Shown here: in pieces, positions 7,717 to 17,300 of the stretch
Numbering within the stretch: position 1 is the first letter of the stretch
Layout: each line of letters opens with the position of its first letter
NCBI RefSeq assembly: GCF_003605635.1
Contig: NZ_QMDW01000014.1
Location: 1-59,743 of the forward strand
Reading direction: 5' to 3'
DNA from: Halonotius pteroides
Lineage (GTDB): Archaea; Halobacteriota; Halobacteria; Halobacteriales; Haloferacaceae
Length of the DNA stretch: 59,743 bases
The notes under the pieces: generated by a model
What the model saw: only the letters and a program-made list of their open reading frames with translations
Database searches by the model: none
Told to the model about the DNA's origin: nothing
Program-made: the position numbers and the translations under genes

Positions 7717-8468
7717 GCGTTCTGTCGGATGAGTCGTTGCTCCGTCCCGTAGGCGTCGGCCAGCGCGTCTGTGGCGAGCAGGTCTGCGGAGTCGCCATGG
7801 AAGTAGAGCTGCGTGTCGATACAGGCGACCTCGGTTGCGTATCGCGTGACCGCACCGAGATCGTGTTCGATCAGACAGATGGTCAGCCCGCTGTCGTGGA
7901 GCGTCGACAGCAATTCGTAGAATGACTCGACCGATTCAGCGTCGATGCCGACCGTTGGCTCGTCAAGGGCGAGAAGGTCGGCCTCGGCAGCCAGCGCGCG
8001 GGCGATGAACACCCGCTGTCGCTGGCCCCCCGAGAGGGTGCTGATTCGTCGATTGGTGATATCACCCACATCGACGGCTTCGATCGCCTCCTCGATTGCC
8101 GCTGTGTCTGTCCGGGAAAATCGGCCAACGGTGCGGTGTGGATACCGGCCCATCTCGACGACCTCACGCACTGTCAGCGGCATCTGCTCCGGGACGGCCG
8201 CCGCATCCTGTGGCACGTAGCCGATGCGCGTCCCGTCACCGAACTCGGTGGCCTGCTCGCCGAACAGCCGCACCTCGCCCCAATCGGGAGCCCGGAGTCC
8301 CAACATGAGGTCCAGCAGCGTACTTTTGCCGCTTCCGTTGGGGCCGACGATCCCGAGAAAGTCCCCGGACTCGACAGTCAGTGAGACACCCTCGACAACC
8401 GGCGTGGCGGTGTAGCCGAACCGGACGTGATCGAGGACGATCGGTGGCTGGTCGACCGTCGCTGTCAT
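7713..8468 (-). CDS. znuC: ZnuC-like zinc ABC transporter ATPase
   Basis: Encodes a 251-residue ABC ATPase that drives the ZnuB permease. Motifs are Walker A GPNGSGKST (residues 42-50), a Q-loop at VPQD (85-88), the signature LSGGQRQR (145-152), Walker B LLALDEP (165-171) and the switch His in IEHD. Its stop overlaps the znuB start and its start overlaps the DUF7511-like gene, each by four bases. Alternative substrates such as manganese cannot be excluded from the ATPase alone. Confidence 0.93.
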   Translation of the reverse strand: MTATVDQPPIVLDHVRFGYTATPVVEGVSLTVESGDFLGIVGPNGSGKSTLLDLMLGLRAPDWGEVRLFGEQATEFGDGTRIGYVPQDAAAVPEQMPLTVREVVEMGRYPHRTVGRFSRTDTAAIEEAIEAVDVGDITNRRISTLSGGQRQRVFIARALAAEADLLALDEPTVGIDAESVESFYELLSTLHDSGLTICLIEHDLGAVTRYATEVACIDTQLYFHGDSADLLATDALADAYGTEQRLIRQNA

Positions 8469-8668
8469 CGTGTGGTCTCCAGTCGAACAAATGCATCGCC
8501 GGTGGCGGTGAGCGTTCGCTCGGATCGTGCCGGCGCGGCCACATCAGGTGGGTAGATCGTGCACACTGCTGTCTCGGCGCGGCCGTGGACGATTCCGAGC
8601 AGCGTCGCTCGTTGGCGGGAGCGATTGCACTGCGGTCGATTCGACACTGTCGGTTCTGTCTCCGTCAT
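8465..8668 (-). CDS. DUF7511-like small protein inside the znu operon
   Basis: Encodes 67 residues. The C-terminal half, VCTIYPPDVAAPARSERTL ending in Phe-Val-Arg-Leu-Glu, resembles the DUF7511-like protein at 5242-5436 in length, strand pattern and the position of an acidic/aromatic C-terminus. It overlaps znuA and znuC by four bases each, so it is made in step with the transporter. The N-terminal CNRSRQR and mid-chain cysteine could touch metal, but no motif proves it. Function unknown. Confidence 0.62.
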   Translation of the reverse strand: MTETEPTVSNRPQCNRSRQRATLLGIVHGRAETAVCTIYPPDVAAPARSERTLTATGDAFVRLETTR

Positions 8669-9900
8669 GCATCCAGCGCCTGCTGGAGCGTGGCCAGATT
8701 GACGTTCTCCATGACATCGATGTAGCCCCAGCCCCTGTCCGCCCAGTCCTGTGTCTGGCCGGCGACTGCTGTCAGCGGGAGCTTCTCGGTGGCATCGGTC
8801 TCTTCGACCAGTTGATCGGCGGCCGTCTGATCTTCCAGTGGGTCAGCAAGCACATACTGGAGATCATGCTCCTCGATGAGTGACTGGGCCTGGGCGATAT
8901 CCTTTGGCGTCGGGCGGTCGTCCGGGGAAATGTTCGTCAGGGTCTCGACGCGGAACCCGTACCGGGATTCGAGATACTGGAAGGCGTTGTGGCCAGCCAC
9001 GAACACCACATCGCTGTCTGCGTCGCCGAGTGTGTCTTCAAACGACTGGTCAAGCTGGTCAAGTTGTGCCCGGTAGTTGTCTGCGTTTGTGGCGTATGTA
9101 TCGGCGTTGTCGCTGTCGATATCGACGAGTTCACTCCGGACGTTGGTGACAGCCTGTTTCAGCCGCACCGGATCGAGCCAGACGTGTGGATCCTCCGCGC
9201 CGTGGTCGTGGCCATGGCCGCCGTCATGGGTCTCCGCACCGTGTTCTTCCTCTGAATGCTCCTCAGAGTGTTCTTCGTCTGAGTGCTCATCACCATGGTC
9301 ACTCTCCTCAGAATGTTCTTCTTCTGAGTGTTCTTCCTCCGAATGCTCCTCAGAATGTTCTTCTTCTGAGTGTTCTTCCTCCGAATGCTCCTCAGAATGT
9401 TCTTCTTCTGAGTGTTCTTCCTCCGAATGCTCCTCAGAATGTTCCTCTTCTGAGTGCTCTTCCCCTGAGTGGTCTTCTTCGGAGTGGCCATCGTGACCAC
9501 CGAGCTTCTCGATGCCGTCGGCGATGTTAACTGCGGTCACCGGCGCGTCGTCGTCGCGCATGCTGGCCACCATATCGTCGGCCCACGGCTGGAAGCCATC
9601 CATGTACACGAACACGTCACTGTCGATGACCGTCGCCTGAGTATCGCCGCTGGGTTCCCACCCATGACCGTGTGAGCCGAGCGGGACAAGTGTCTCAACA
9701 GCCTCGCTGTCTCCGACCACCGCCTCGGTGATATCGCCGAAAACGTGGAATGGGGCTGTGGCGTCCACAGCAGACGCCTCATCTGCTTCGGCACCCGCTG
9801 TGCTTTGCTCGGTGTCCGAGCCGGTACAGCCGGCCAGTGATGCCGCTGTTGCCGCCCCGATACTCGTCGTCAGGAGTCGCCGTCGTGTGTATGATGTCAT
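8665..9900 (-). CDS. znuA: ZnuA-like zinc-binding lipoprotein with long His/Glu repeat loop
   Basis: Encodes 411 residues. The N-terminus has a twin-arginine TRRRLL and a lipobox ending LAGC (Cys25), so it is probably exported folded by Tat and lipid-anchored. SHGHGWEPS (residues 76-84) and DPHVWLDP (237-244) carry metal-ligand histidines of the A-I/TroA cluster, and AGHNAFQ holds another. Between them, residues 136-234 form a loop of EEHSE-type units with dozens of His and Glu, far longer than usual ZnuA loops. It probably concentrates zinc at the cell surface. First gene of the znu operon. Confidence 0.92.
   Translation of the reverse strand: MTSYTRRRLLTTSIGAATAASLAGCTGSDTEQSTAGAEADEASAVDATAPFHVFGDITEAVVGDSEAVETLVPLGSHGHGWEPSGDTQATVIDSDVFVYMDGFQPWADDMVASMRDDDAPVTAVNIADGIEKLGGHDGHSEEDHSGEEHSEEEHSEEHSEEEHSEEEHSEEHSEEEHSEEEHSEEHSEEEHSEEEHSEESDHGDEHSDEEHSEEHSEEEHGAETHDGGHGHDHGAEDPHVWLDPVRLKQAVTNVRSELVDIDSDNADTYATNADNYRAQLDQLDQSFEDTLGDADSDVVFVAGHNAFQYLESRYGFRVETLTNISPDDRPTPKDIAQAQSLIEEHDLQYVLADPLEDQTAADQLVEETDATEKLPLTAVAGQTQDWADRGWGYIDVMENVNLATLQQALDA
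9304..9471. repeat. 42-bp tandem repeat encoding the ZnuA His/Glu loop
   Basis: A 42-bp unit is repeated four times head to tail: 9304-9345, 9346-9387, 9388-9429 and a divergent copy at 9430-9471. The first three look identical by eye; the fourth has several changes. Each unit adds 14 residues of alternating Glu-Glu-His-Ser pattern. Near-identical units suggest recent expansion or ongoing slippage, so repeat number may vary among strains. Confidence 0.9.
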
Positions 9901-10065
9901 GTATTACTAATTTAGATCATTTGTTTATTAAAAATTGTGATTTCAAAATTGATCTTAATAACTTGGAGCTGGAGAGTGTAATCATAATAATTAAAAACTG
10001 AGAACCCATCAAACGTAGGGTAGCGGGCTTAAAACGGAGGTATATGATTAGCCCGCGTTTCGGAT
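9901..10065. promoter_or_regulatory. znuA promoter and spacer after the COG0523 pair
   Basis: On the minus strand, TTTTTAATAAAC lies about 22-33 bp before the znuA ATG and is a good TATA candidate for a leaderless transcript. The start-proximal TCTAAATTAGTAATAC resembles TCTAAATTAATAAC before the 11424-12641 gene, a possible shared operator. The distal half (about 9960-10065) is the 3' flank of the COG0523 gene; no clear terminator hairpin is seen. Confidence 0.45.
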
Positions 10066-11424
10066 TTATCGTTGATCGATAACGAGTCGCTGATCGGTTG
10101 GCGGGTGCGGATCATCAAGCTGCCCCGGGAACGGGTTTTCAAACCGACCCCAGTTGCCGTCAGCCTCCGGCTCATCTACAAGGCAGTCGTCGAGACCAGC
10201 CCTGATGGCTGGCTCGTCGATCGTTGTTCCGATGAACACGATGGCCGTTTCACGATCACCCCATCGGTCGTGCCACGAGAGGTCCGACCGCGATTTGCGC
10301 GCCGCAGCCTGCCGGAAGTCAGGGAGACTGGCGATCCACCGGCCGTTGACGCTGACATGAATCTGACTCCCCGCCAGGCTAAGATCAAGCGCGAACTGCT
10401 CGCGGCCGGCGACCCAGCAGTGGCCCTTGGCTCGGATGACCGTCTCAGGGATCGATTCGAGCCACACGCGAAACCGCTCGGGGTGGAGCGGTCGTCGACG
10501 CTCGTAGACGAACGAATCGACACCGAACTCCTCGGGCGGGTGGAGATGGCCATGATCGTGCTCCTCCTCTTCGTCGTGATCGTGGTCGTTGTGCTCCTCG
10601 CTGTGGTTGTGCTCCCCGTTGTGGTCGTGAAGTTCCTCGCTGTGATCGTCGTGTTCGTGGCTTTCATGACCGTTCTGGTCGACGGGAGCTTCGGCATCGT
10701 TCCCGTGTTGACGGTCAGTAAGTATCTGCTTCCACCGTGCCGCGTTGTTTGTGGCATCTTTGTCGAACCGCCCTGTGTTCAGGAGTCGCTCCGGATCGAC
10801 CGCGCTGTCGGTCGTCCGGACGATCTTAACACCAGGACGGAACGTCTCGATGATCTCTTCGACGGCCGCACGTTCGTTTGCCGACACAAGGTCACACTTG
10901 TTGAGTACTACCAGATCGGCGAACTCAACCTGTTCGGCTAACAGCTCCGAGAGTGGCCGGGCATCCTCCTCCGATGAGGCAAGCGGTTCACGCTCAACAA
11001 AGGCCCGGTAGAATGCGGCGGCATCGACAACTGCAACGACCGAATCGAGATCGTAGAGCGCGGCGATCGACGACGAGATGAACCGTCCAGCTATCGGAGC
11101 CGGATCACTGATTCCAGAGGCTTCGATAACAAGGTGGTCAACATCTGTCCCCATCGCAATTCGACGGAGTTCCTGATCCAATTCGTTCTGTAACCCACAG
11201 CAGATACAGCCATTGGAAAGTTCGGTGATCCCCTCGTCCATCGAGAGTGCTGAGCCGGTTTCGATAAGATCGGCATCAACGTTGATCTCGCCGACATCGT
11301 TGACCAACACGGCGATATCATCGGCGTCATCACCGACCGCTAACAGGTGATTAACAAGTGTTGTTTTCCCGGCTCCGAGTCCACCACTGAGGACGGTCAC
11401 CGGGAGTTGGTCGTCGATAGCCAT
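10066..11424 (-). CDS. COG0523-family metal-chaperone GTPase with His-rich loop
   Basis: Encodes 452 residues from ATG 11424, which shares one base with the upstream stop (TGATG); a TTG three bases earlier is less likely. Motifs are Walker A GGLGAGKT (residues 14-21), CICC (73-76), IEASGISDP (100-108) and NKCD (175-178). Residues about 240-296 are packed with His, Asp and Glu (HDHNGEHNHSEEH), a metal-storage or metal-sensing loop seen in some zinc-linked COG0523 proteins. The C-terminal domain keeps RRPLHPERF and RETAIVFIG. It is cotranscribed with the gene upstream and diverges from it clearly in sequence. Confidence 0.93.
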   Translation of the reverse strand: MAIDDQLPVTVLSGGLGAGKTTLVNHLLAVGDDADDIAVLVNDVGEINVDADLIETGSALSMDEGITELSNGCICCGLQNELDQELRRIAMGTDVDHLVIEASGISDPAPIAGRFISSSIAALYDLDSVVAVVDAAAFYRAFVEREPLASSEEDARPLSELLAEQVEFADLVVLNKCDLVSANERAAVEEIIETFRPGVKIVRTTDSAVDPERLLNTGRFDKDATNNAARWKQILTDRQHGNDAEAPVDQNGHESHEHDDHSEELHDHNGEHNHSEEHNDHDHDEEEEHDHGHLHPPEEFGVDSFVYERRRPLHPERFRVWLESIPETVIRAKGHCWVAGREQFALDLSLAGSQIHVSVNGRWIASLPDFRQAAARKSRSDLSWHDRWGDRETAIVFIGTTIDEPAIRAGLDDCLVDEPEADGNWGRFENPFPGQLDDPHPPTDQRLVIDQR

Positions 11425-12641
11425 CAATCGTCGGCTAAGGCGAGTTCCCGCTGGTCGTCCGCACTGAACGGATCTGGATAGTCTTCCCAGTTAGCGTTCA
11501 TCTCGGTGTCGGTGAGCACACAGTCCCCCAGTTGGTCGACCAACAGTTCCTCATCATACTCTCGGCCGATGAACACCAGCTGGATGCCACGATCACCCCA
11601 CTGATCGTCCCAATCATCGTCCAGACCGGGACGAGCAGCCAAGTATCGCTCCTGTTGGGCTTTCGGAAGCGTAGCGATCCACCGACCGTTTGGGCCGGCT
11701 CGAACCGACTGACCAGCCTTGTCAAGGCCCATCGCTATATCCTCACGGCCGGCCGACCAGAAGAATCCTTTCGCCCGAATGATGCCCGCTGGGAGGTCAG
11801 CCAGCAGGTCGGCGATCCGTTCGGGGTGGAACGGTCGGTCGGATGTGAATACGAACGAGCCGACGCCGTGTTCCTCGGCGGCGGCCTCGTGGTGGTGGCC
11901 GCCCTGCAGCTCCTGTTTCCACCCGGCGGACTGGCTCGCACGATCGAAGTCGAAACGGCCGGTGTCGAGAATCTGTTCGGGGGCGACCGCGCCGTGTTCG
12001 GCGCGAATGATCTCGGCGCGGGGCTGCAGGGCACGGAGCACGTCTTCGATCTCGTTAAGTTCGTCGTCCGGCACGAGGTCGCACTTGTTCAACACCAGTA
12101 CATCACAGAACTCGATCTGATCCATCAGGGCCGCCTCGGGGACACGGTTGCCCTCGGGGTCGACCTCGTCGTCGGTGAGTGCCTCGCCGGAATCGAACGC
12201 CTGCCAGAAGCTGTGGGCGTCGACGACGCTGACCATCGTATCGAGTTCGTAGATACCGGTCGGATCGAAGGAAGCATCCTCGAAGCCGCGCGCGAACGTC
12301 TGTGCAACCGGGATCGGTTCGCTGATGCCCGAGGACTCGACAAGGAGATACTCGAAATCCCGCTGGTCGGCCAGTTGCCCGACCTCGTCGAGCATATCGC
12401 CACGGAGGCGACAGCAGATACAGCCGTTCGAGAGCTCGATGACCTCCTCGTCGGCCTGTGAGAGTGCTGACTCTCGTTCGACGAGGTCGGCATCGATGTT
12501 GACCTCGCCCATGTCGTTGACGACGACAGCGGCGTTCAGTTCCTGCTCTGTGTTCAATACGTGGTTGAGCGTCGTTGTTTTGCCGGCACCGAGACTTCCA
12601 CTTAGTACTGTTACCGGAATCGGTGAGTTGTTAGCTGCCAT
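11424..12641 (-). CDS. COG0523-family metal-chaperone GTPase (third copy)
   Basis: Encodes 405 residues. Motifs are Walker A GSLGAGKT (residues 15-22), CICC (74-77), VESSGISEP (about 105-113) and NKCD. The stretch RFDFDRASQSAGWKQELQ and the C-terminal DRPFHPERI closely parallel the protein at 3951-5231, so the two are recent paralogues. A short GGHHHEAAAEEHG loop is a reduced His-rich insert. It is first in a two-gene operon with the His-rich COG0523 gene. Division of labour among the three GTPases is not evident from sequence. Confidence 0.93.
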   Translation of the reverse strand: MAANNSPIPVTVLSGSLGAGKTTTLNHVLNTEQELNAAVVVNDMGEVNIDADLVERESALSQADEEVIELSNGCICCRLRGDMLDEVGQLADQRDFEYLLVESSGISEPIPVAQTFARGFEDASFDPTGIYELDTMVSVVDAHSFWQAFDSGEALTDDEVDPEGNRVPEAALMDQIEFCDVLVLNKCDLVPDDELNEIEDVLRALQPRAEIIRAEHGAVAPEQILDTGRFDFDRASQSAGWKQELQGGHHHEAAAEEHGVGSFVFTSDRPFHPERIADLLADLPAGIIRAKGFFWSAGREDIAMGLDKAGQSVRAGPNGRWIATLPKAQQERYLAARPGLDDDWDDQWGDRGIQLVFIGREYDEELLVDQLGDCVLTDTEMNANWEDYPDPFSADDQRELALADD

Positions 12642-12873
12642 CGCTATGTTATTAATTTAGAAGTATAAAATACTAACTCTTGCTATCTAAAGCTAAAATA
12701 TTAGCATAAATATATGTATATCAATCTGCTAACTAAATTGTAGTCACAGCTATTGATAGAACCTCCCCACCTCGTGGGCTCGCCGATCTCGTAACTAAAA
12801 CCTGATGCAGTAGCGGGTAATCCATAGACCTTCTGTCTCTCGCACTTCGTTCCTGTCAGCTTGTGTAACTACC
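12642..12873. promoter_or_regulatory. Promoter of the COG0523 pair with palindrome
   Basis: AGTATAAAATACT at 12662-12674 contains the likely TATA box for the gene starting at 12641, about 20-33 bp upstream. A near-palindrome GCTAAAATATTAGC lies at 12692-12705, directly behind it, a good position for an operator or TFB/TBP-competing repressor. TTGATAG near 12753-12759 is the reverse complement of the CTATCAA repeat at 3898-3926. The part beyond 12760 is GC-richer 3' flank of the next gene. Confidence 0.45.
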
Positions 12874-13380
12874 TCACTGATTCGTTCCTGTATCCTCGCC
12901 CTGTGACTCGTCCCGATCCGCTTGGCTTCCAGGATAGCCAAGTGTGCGTTTGGCGAAGGCGTCCAACGCTTTGAGCGTCGTGCTGACGTAGATGCCGGCG
13001 ACGAACACCAACCCGCCGACGAGCCGCTCGGTCGAACGCAACCCTGACTCGCCCAGCGTCGCTGCCGAGCCAGGCGGATCGACGAAGACGCCGGCCAGCA
13101 GAAAGACGCCAGCCGACAGCGGCAGGACGGCGACCGTCCGGCTGAGGATCTTCAGCCGGTAGCGACCCGCCCGCTCGAACTGTTTGGCGAAATTGGCACA
13201 CGCGTAGACGGCAGCACCGAGAAAGCCAAACAGATAGACGCTCGCCGGAATCCGGGTGGCGATCCCGACGCTGCTCGCCGAGATGACGACCGCCAGCACG
13301 GTCGCCGCGAGAACAGCCCAGTAGAAGATCCGCCCCCAGCGTCTGTCGTACCAGTCGTCAGTGTCGGTCTCAGCGTGCAT
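12874..13380 (-). CDS. Four-helix membrane protein of unknown function
   Basis: Encodes 168 residues with four predicted membrane spans (about 19-41, 46-64, 84-105, 124-146) and an acidic, hydrophilic C-terminal tail. The short N-terminal DDWYDRRWGRIFYW could face the cytoplasm. No family is recognised and no catalytic motif is visible. It is isolated by an AT-rich spacer from the zinc island and by 127 bp from the broken lipoprotein gene. Confidence 0.65.
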   Translation of the reverse strand: MHAETDTDDWYDRRWGRIFYWAVLAATVLAVVISASSVGIATRIPASVYLFGFLGAAVYACANFAKQFERAGRYRLKILSRTVAVLPLSAGVFLLAGVFVDPPGSAATLGESGLRSTERLVGGLVFVAGIYVSTTLKALDAFAKRTLGYPGSQADRDESQGEDTGTNQ

Positions 13381-13507
13381 GCGGCTTCTATTCCCGGCTA
13401 TCTACGTAAAACGTGATGCTGCAGTGATAGAAGCTGTGAGACTCAAACCCCGCGACACGGCACCCGTCTGTTGTAGCGTCGCCCTGCGAATACAGCTACA
13501 CTCCGCA

Positions 13508-13997
13508 TTAGCGGTCGCCCCGGATCGTGAGATCACCGTTCGTCGTGGTGACCGTAAGCTGGTGGGTTCCGTTGCCGAGTGTCCGCTCGACGCCGGCGTC
13601 GGCCTCGATCGACCCGGTATCGAGACCGCTGGCCTCAAACCCACCGGTGGTCGTCTCGTAGCTGATCGATGGCTCCGCTGTCGACGGCAGGCGACAGGCT
13701 GTCCTCGCTCCGCTCGTCCTGCAGTGTGAGGCGATCGAACGCATCCTCGTCGACGGCCTGTTTTGTCGCCTCGACGCCGACTGTTTGCCGCTGTTGCCCG
13801 GTGCTGTCGACTGTTCCGTTTGGAATATCGACGCCGAGCGTCGCGATCTCGCTCGCGTCGTACTCCTCTGTGACTGTGGTTTCGGCGGCAAGCGACCTGG
13901 ACGAACAGCCGGCGAGACCGACGGTGCCGGCGGCGGCACAGCCCCCGAGCAGCGTCCGTCTCGACAGCAGCGGCGTCGAATCTGTGTCGTCGTGCAT
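13508..13997 (-). pseudogene. Frameshifted DUF4097-like lipoprotein gene
   Basis: The 5' part (from ATG 13997) encodes an N-terminus with SRRTLLGG and a lipobox LAGC, then about 90 residues of secreted protein before running out of frame at 13635. The family-like 3' part, SYETTTGGFEASGLDTGS and LGNGTHQLTVTTTNGDLTI ending at 13508, lies in another frame. The switch falls near 13660-13700. The combined product (about 160 residues) is also shorter than usual for DUF4097 beta-helical proteins, so an internal deletion is likely. I treat it as a decayed gene; a sequencing error is the alternative for the frameshift only. Confidence 0.65.
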
Positions 13998-14340
13998 ACT
14001 CGATTCTAATGCGATCGATGATTAAACGAGATCACGTGTTTCAGCCCCGGAAACAGTCTCGCTCACACTGTCGCACGCACCACCCCTGTTGTCTGCGGCT
14101 CACACAATCGGGGGCGGATATATCAGCCTCACGTTCTTTCTCATGTGCTCTGTATTCGTTTCATTGTGAGTGATAAGGTTACAGAGATCCAACGTATTAC
14201 GCCAGTAAGGGGAACAGACGTGGACAGTATTATATCTGCTGAGCACGTTTCTGTGTTATCCATACAATAATGCTATCAGCAATCCAACTGTTCACGGCCG
14301 ATCAGCCCACCTCGGAGCGGTAACCAGTCTCCGGTCTTCG
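13998..14340. other. 343-bp intergenic region
   Basis: No gene is supported here. The stretch contains the upstream region of the lipoprotein pseudogene and the promoter of the large regulator. AGTATTATATCTG at about 14227-14239 and GGATATATCAG near 14117-14127 are TATA-like. Both are 100 bp or more before ATG 14341, so the regulator mRNA may carry a leader, or its true start may differ. Confidence 0.4.
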
Positions 14341-17300
14341 ATGCAAACAGCTGACCACAACCCGGTCGCAGTTCGGTGTGTTGGTTCCGACAGCGGCACC
14401 GTCCGGAATATCCTTCGTGACCCGATAGCGGCGGTCTTTGGGTCGGCCGCGCTTGGTGACGACGCCAGCGGGTCGCCGTCGACCGGCTGGGACGGCGCTG
14501 CGACGCGGCTGATCGCCTGCACCGCGACAGCCGTCGCGAGCGACGTCGTTCCGACGACCGACCTGCAGGCCGGCGAGTGGGTGCTCGTGGTCGACACCGG
14601 ATCGCCGGCCGATATCGATCCGGCGGCACTCCCTGTTCAGGCGAGTTACATTCACGCCGAGAGCCCGCCGGCCCAGATTCGCTCACAGCTTCGCACAATC
14701 GCGGCTGCCACGGGGGTCGCCACGACCACACCGCCAGCCGAGCGATCGGTGCCGCCCACGCCGGCCGACGTTGCTGGAATCGAACTGCCAATTCCGGTTG
14801 TCGTCTCCGCGGTCGACACCCCGAGGGTCGTTGCGGTCAACAGCGCAGCGGCGTCGTTGTTCGACCAGCCACGCTCCGCGCTCGTCGGGTGTTCGCCGAC
14901 CGAGCTCCGCGTCGAATCGGCTACTGACACCGACGAGACGCTCCTTGATGCCGCGGTCGAAACCGGCCAGATACAGCGGCCGGCGACCGGCGATGGCGAG
15001 GCGGTGACCATCGCCGCCGGTGATGGGTCGTCGCTACCGGTCGATTACAACGCGGTGACGACCACGATCAATGGGCGCGAGCATCTGATCGAGACGTTCG
15101 AGGACGCAACCGACCGGCTCGCCCGGGAGACAGACCGTCAGCGACAGGCCGTGGCGATGGATACCGCCCTGACCGGCATCTCGATTCTCTCGCCGTCGTC
15201 GGCGTACACCTACATGAACGAGGCCCACGCCGCGATCTTCGACCGCGAGCCGGCCGACCTCCTCGGCGAGACGTGGCAGGCGATCTACGACGACGACCAA
15301 CAGGAATATATCGAATCCGAGGTGCTGCCAGTGGTCGAGACAACCGGCTCGTGGGACGGTGAACTTACCGGTCAGCGGGCCGATGGCTCACCCGTCGAAC
15401 AGCATGTTTCGCTGACCGCGCTTCCCGACGGCGGGCTCGTCTGTGTCAACCGCGATATCACCGAACGCAAACACCGGGAGCAAGAACTCCGCGAACTCAC
15501 TGAGCGACTCAACCTTGCCGTTGAAGGGGCAAATCTTGGCATCTGGGACTGGGATATGACCACGAATCAGGTGGAGTTCAACGAGCAGTGGGCCGAGATG
15601 CTCGGGCTGTCACTCGAAGATATCGAACCGAGCTTGGACGCATGGGAACAGCGGGTGCATCCCGAGGATATCGATGCGGTGACCGCGGCACTCGACGCTC
15701 ACATTGCGGGTGACACTGACTATTACGACACCGAACACAGGATGCAGACTGCGGCTGGAGGGTGGAAATGGGTTCGTGACATCGGGCGGGTCGTTGAGCG
15801 AGACGATACCGGCGAGCCGCGTCGGGCTGTCGGCATCCACCTCGATATCGACGACCGCAAGACGTACGAACAGCAGCTAAAAGCAGGGCGGGATATGTTC
15901 ACACAGGGCCCCGCAGTCGTCTTCAAATGGCGAGACGCCGAAGGGTGGCCGGTCGAGTACGTCTCTGAGAATATCGAAGATGTGCTCGGCTACACACCCG
16001 ACCAGTTCCAGTCCGGAGCGATGGCCTACGCCGATATCATTCACGATCAGGACTACGAGCGTGTATCGGAGTTAGTCGCCGAACACAGCAGCGGGGAGAT
16101 CGACGAGTTCAGTCATGATCCGTATCGGGTTGTTACCCCTGACGGAACCGTTCGGTGGGTGCTTGATTACACGAAAAACATCAGACAGGACGGCGAGATC
16201 ACCCACCGACTGGGGTACGTGGTCGACATTACCGAGCGCAAAGAGCGCGAGCGGCAGCTTCAGCAGATACGCGAGACGGTGTCGACGTTCATGCTCGCCG
16301 AGGATCGGACGGCGGTCATCGAAACGGCGGTCGAAGCGATCACGGAGACGCTCTCGCTCCCGGTTGTTGCCTACTACCGCCGCGATGACGACAGATTGCG
16401 GCCGGAATCGGTGTCGACAGCGGCAACGACAGTCCTCGACGATCAGCCGGCGTTCGAGGCCGGTGAGGGGCTCGTCTGGACCGCCGTCGAGACGGGTGTA
16501 TCGGCGTACTACCCGGATGTGACCGAGCGTGACGGCTGTTATAACCCCGACACGGTGCTCCGATCGGAGCTTCACCTCCCCGTGGATGACGATGGCGTCT
16601 TCATCGTCGCCTCCACGACGCCGGACGACATCACCGAAACGGAACGCGATCTCCTCGGTATTCTTATCGACCATGTTGAGACGGCACTGACACTGCGTGA
16701 CCGCACCACCCAGCTACAGCAGGCCCGCGAGACGGCGGAAGCCGAACGACAGCAGCTCCGTGACGTGATCAATGCTGTGCCACAGCTCATCTGTGCAACG
16801 GATCAGACGGGCGAGCTTCTCTTCGCCAACGCGGCACTCGCAGACGCCTACGATACGACTGTCGCCGATCTTGAGGGAAGCACAGACGCCGATATCGCTG
16901 TCGCCGACCCGGAGCAGATGGCGGCCGGTGAGACCGACACAGCGTCGATCGAGCCCGGCGAGTCGGTCCGCACCTGGGGAACCGCCCTGACCAACGTTGC
17001 GGGCGACGAGCGTCTCTTCGAGACGTGGACCGTCGGGTTTGAGGCGGTCGATATCGACGAGACTGCCGTGCTCTCCGTCTCGAACGACGTGACAGAGCTG
17101 GAGGAGGCAACAGCCGCGGTCGAACGGCTCCAGCGGCTGAAAGCCCACTACAAGATCGGTGACGAACTCCTGCAGACCAGAACACCCGACGAGGTGTGTG
17201 CCATCGGCTCACAGGCGATTGTCGATGGACTCCCGGTGGCAGCCGTGAGCGTCTACATGTGGGACGAGGCCGAGACGGTTCTCGCACACAAGTCGAGTGC

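Noticed and set aside
9304-9471. Possible CRISPR-like array
   Set aside because: The repeats are head-to-tail without spacers and encode the His/Glu loop of ZnuA in frame.
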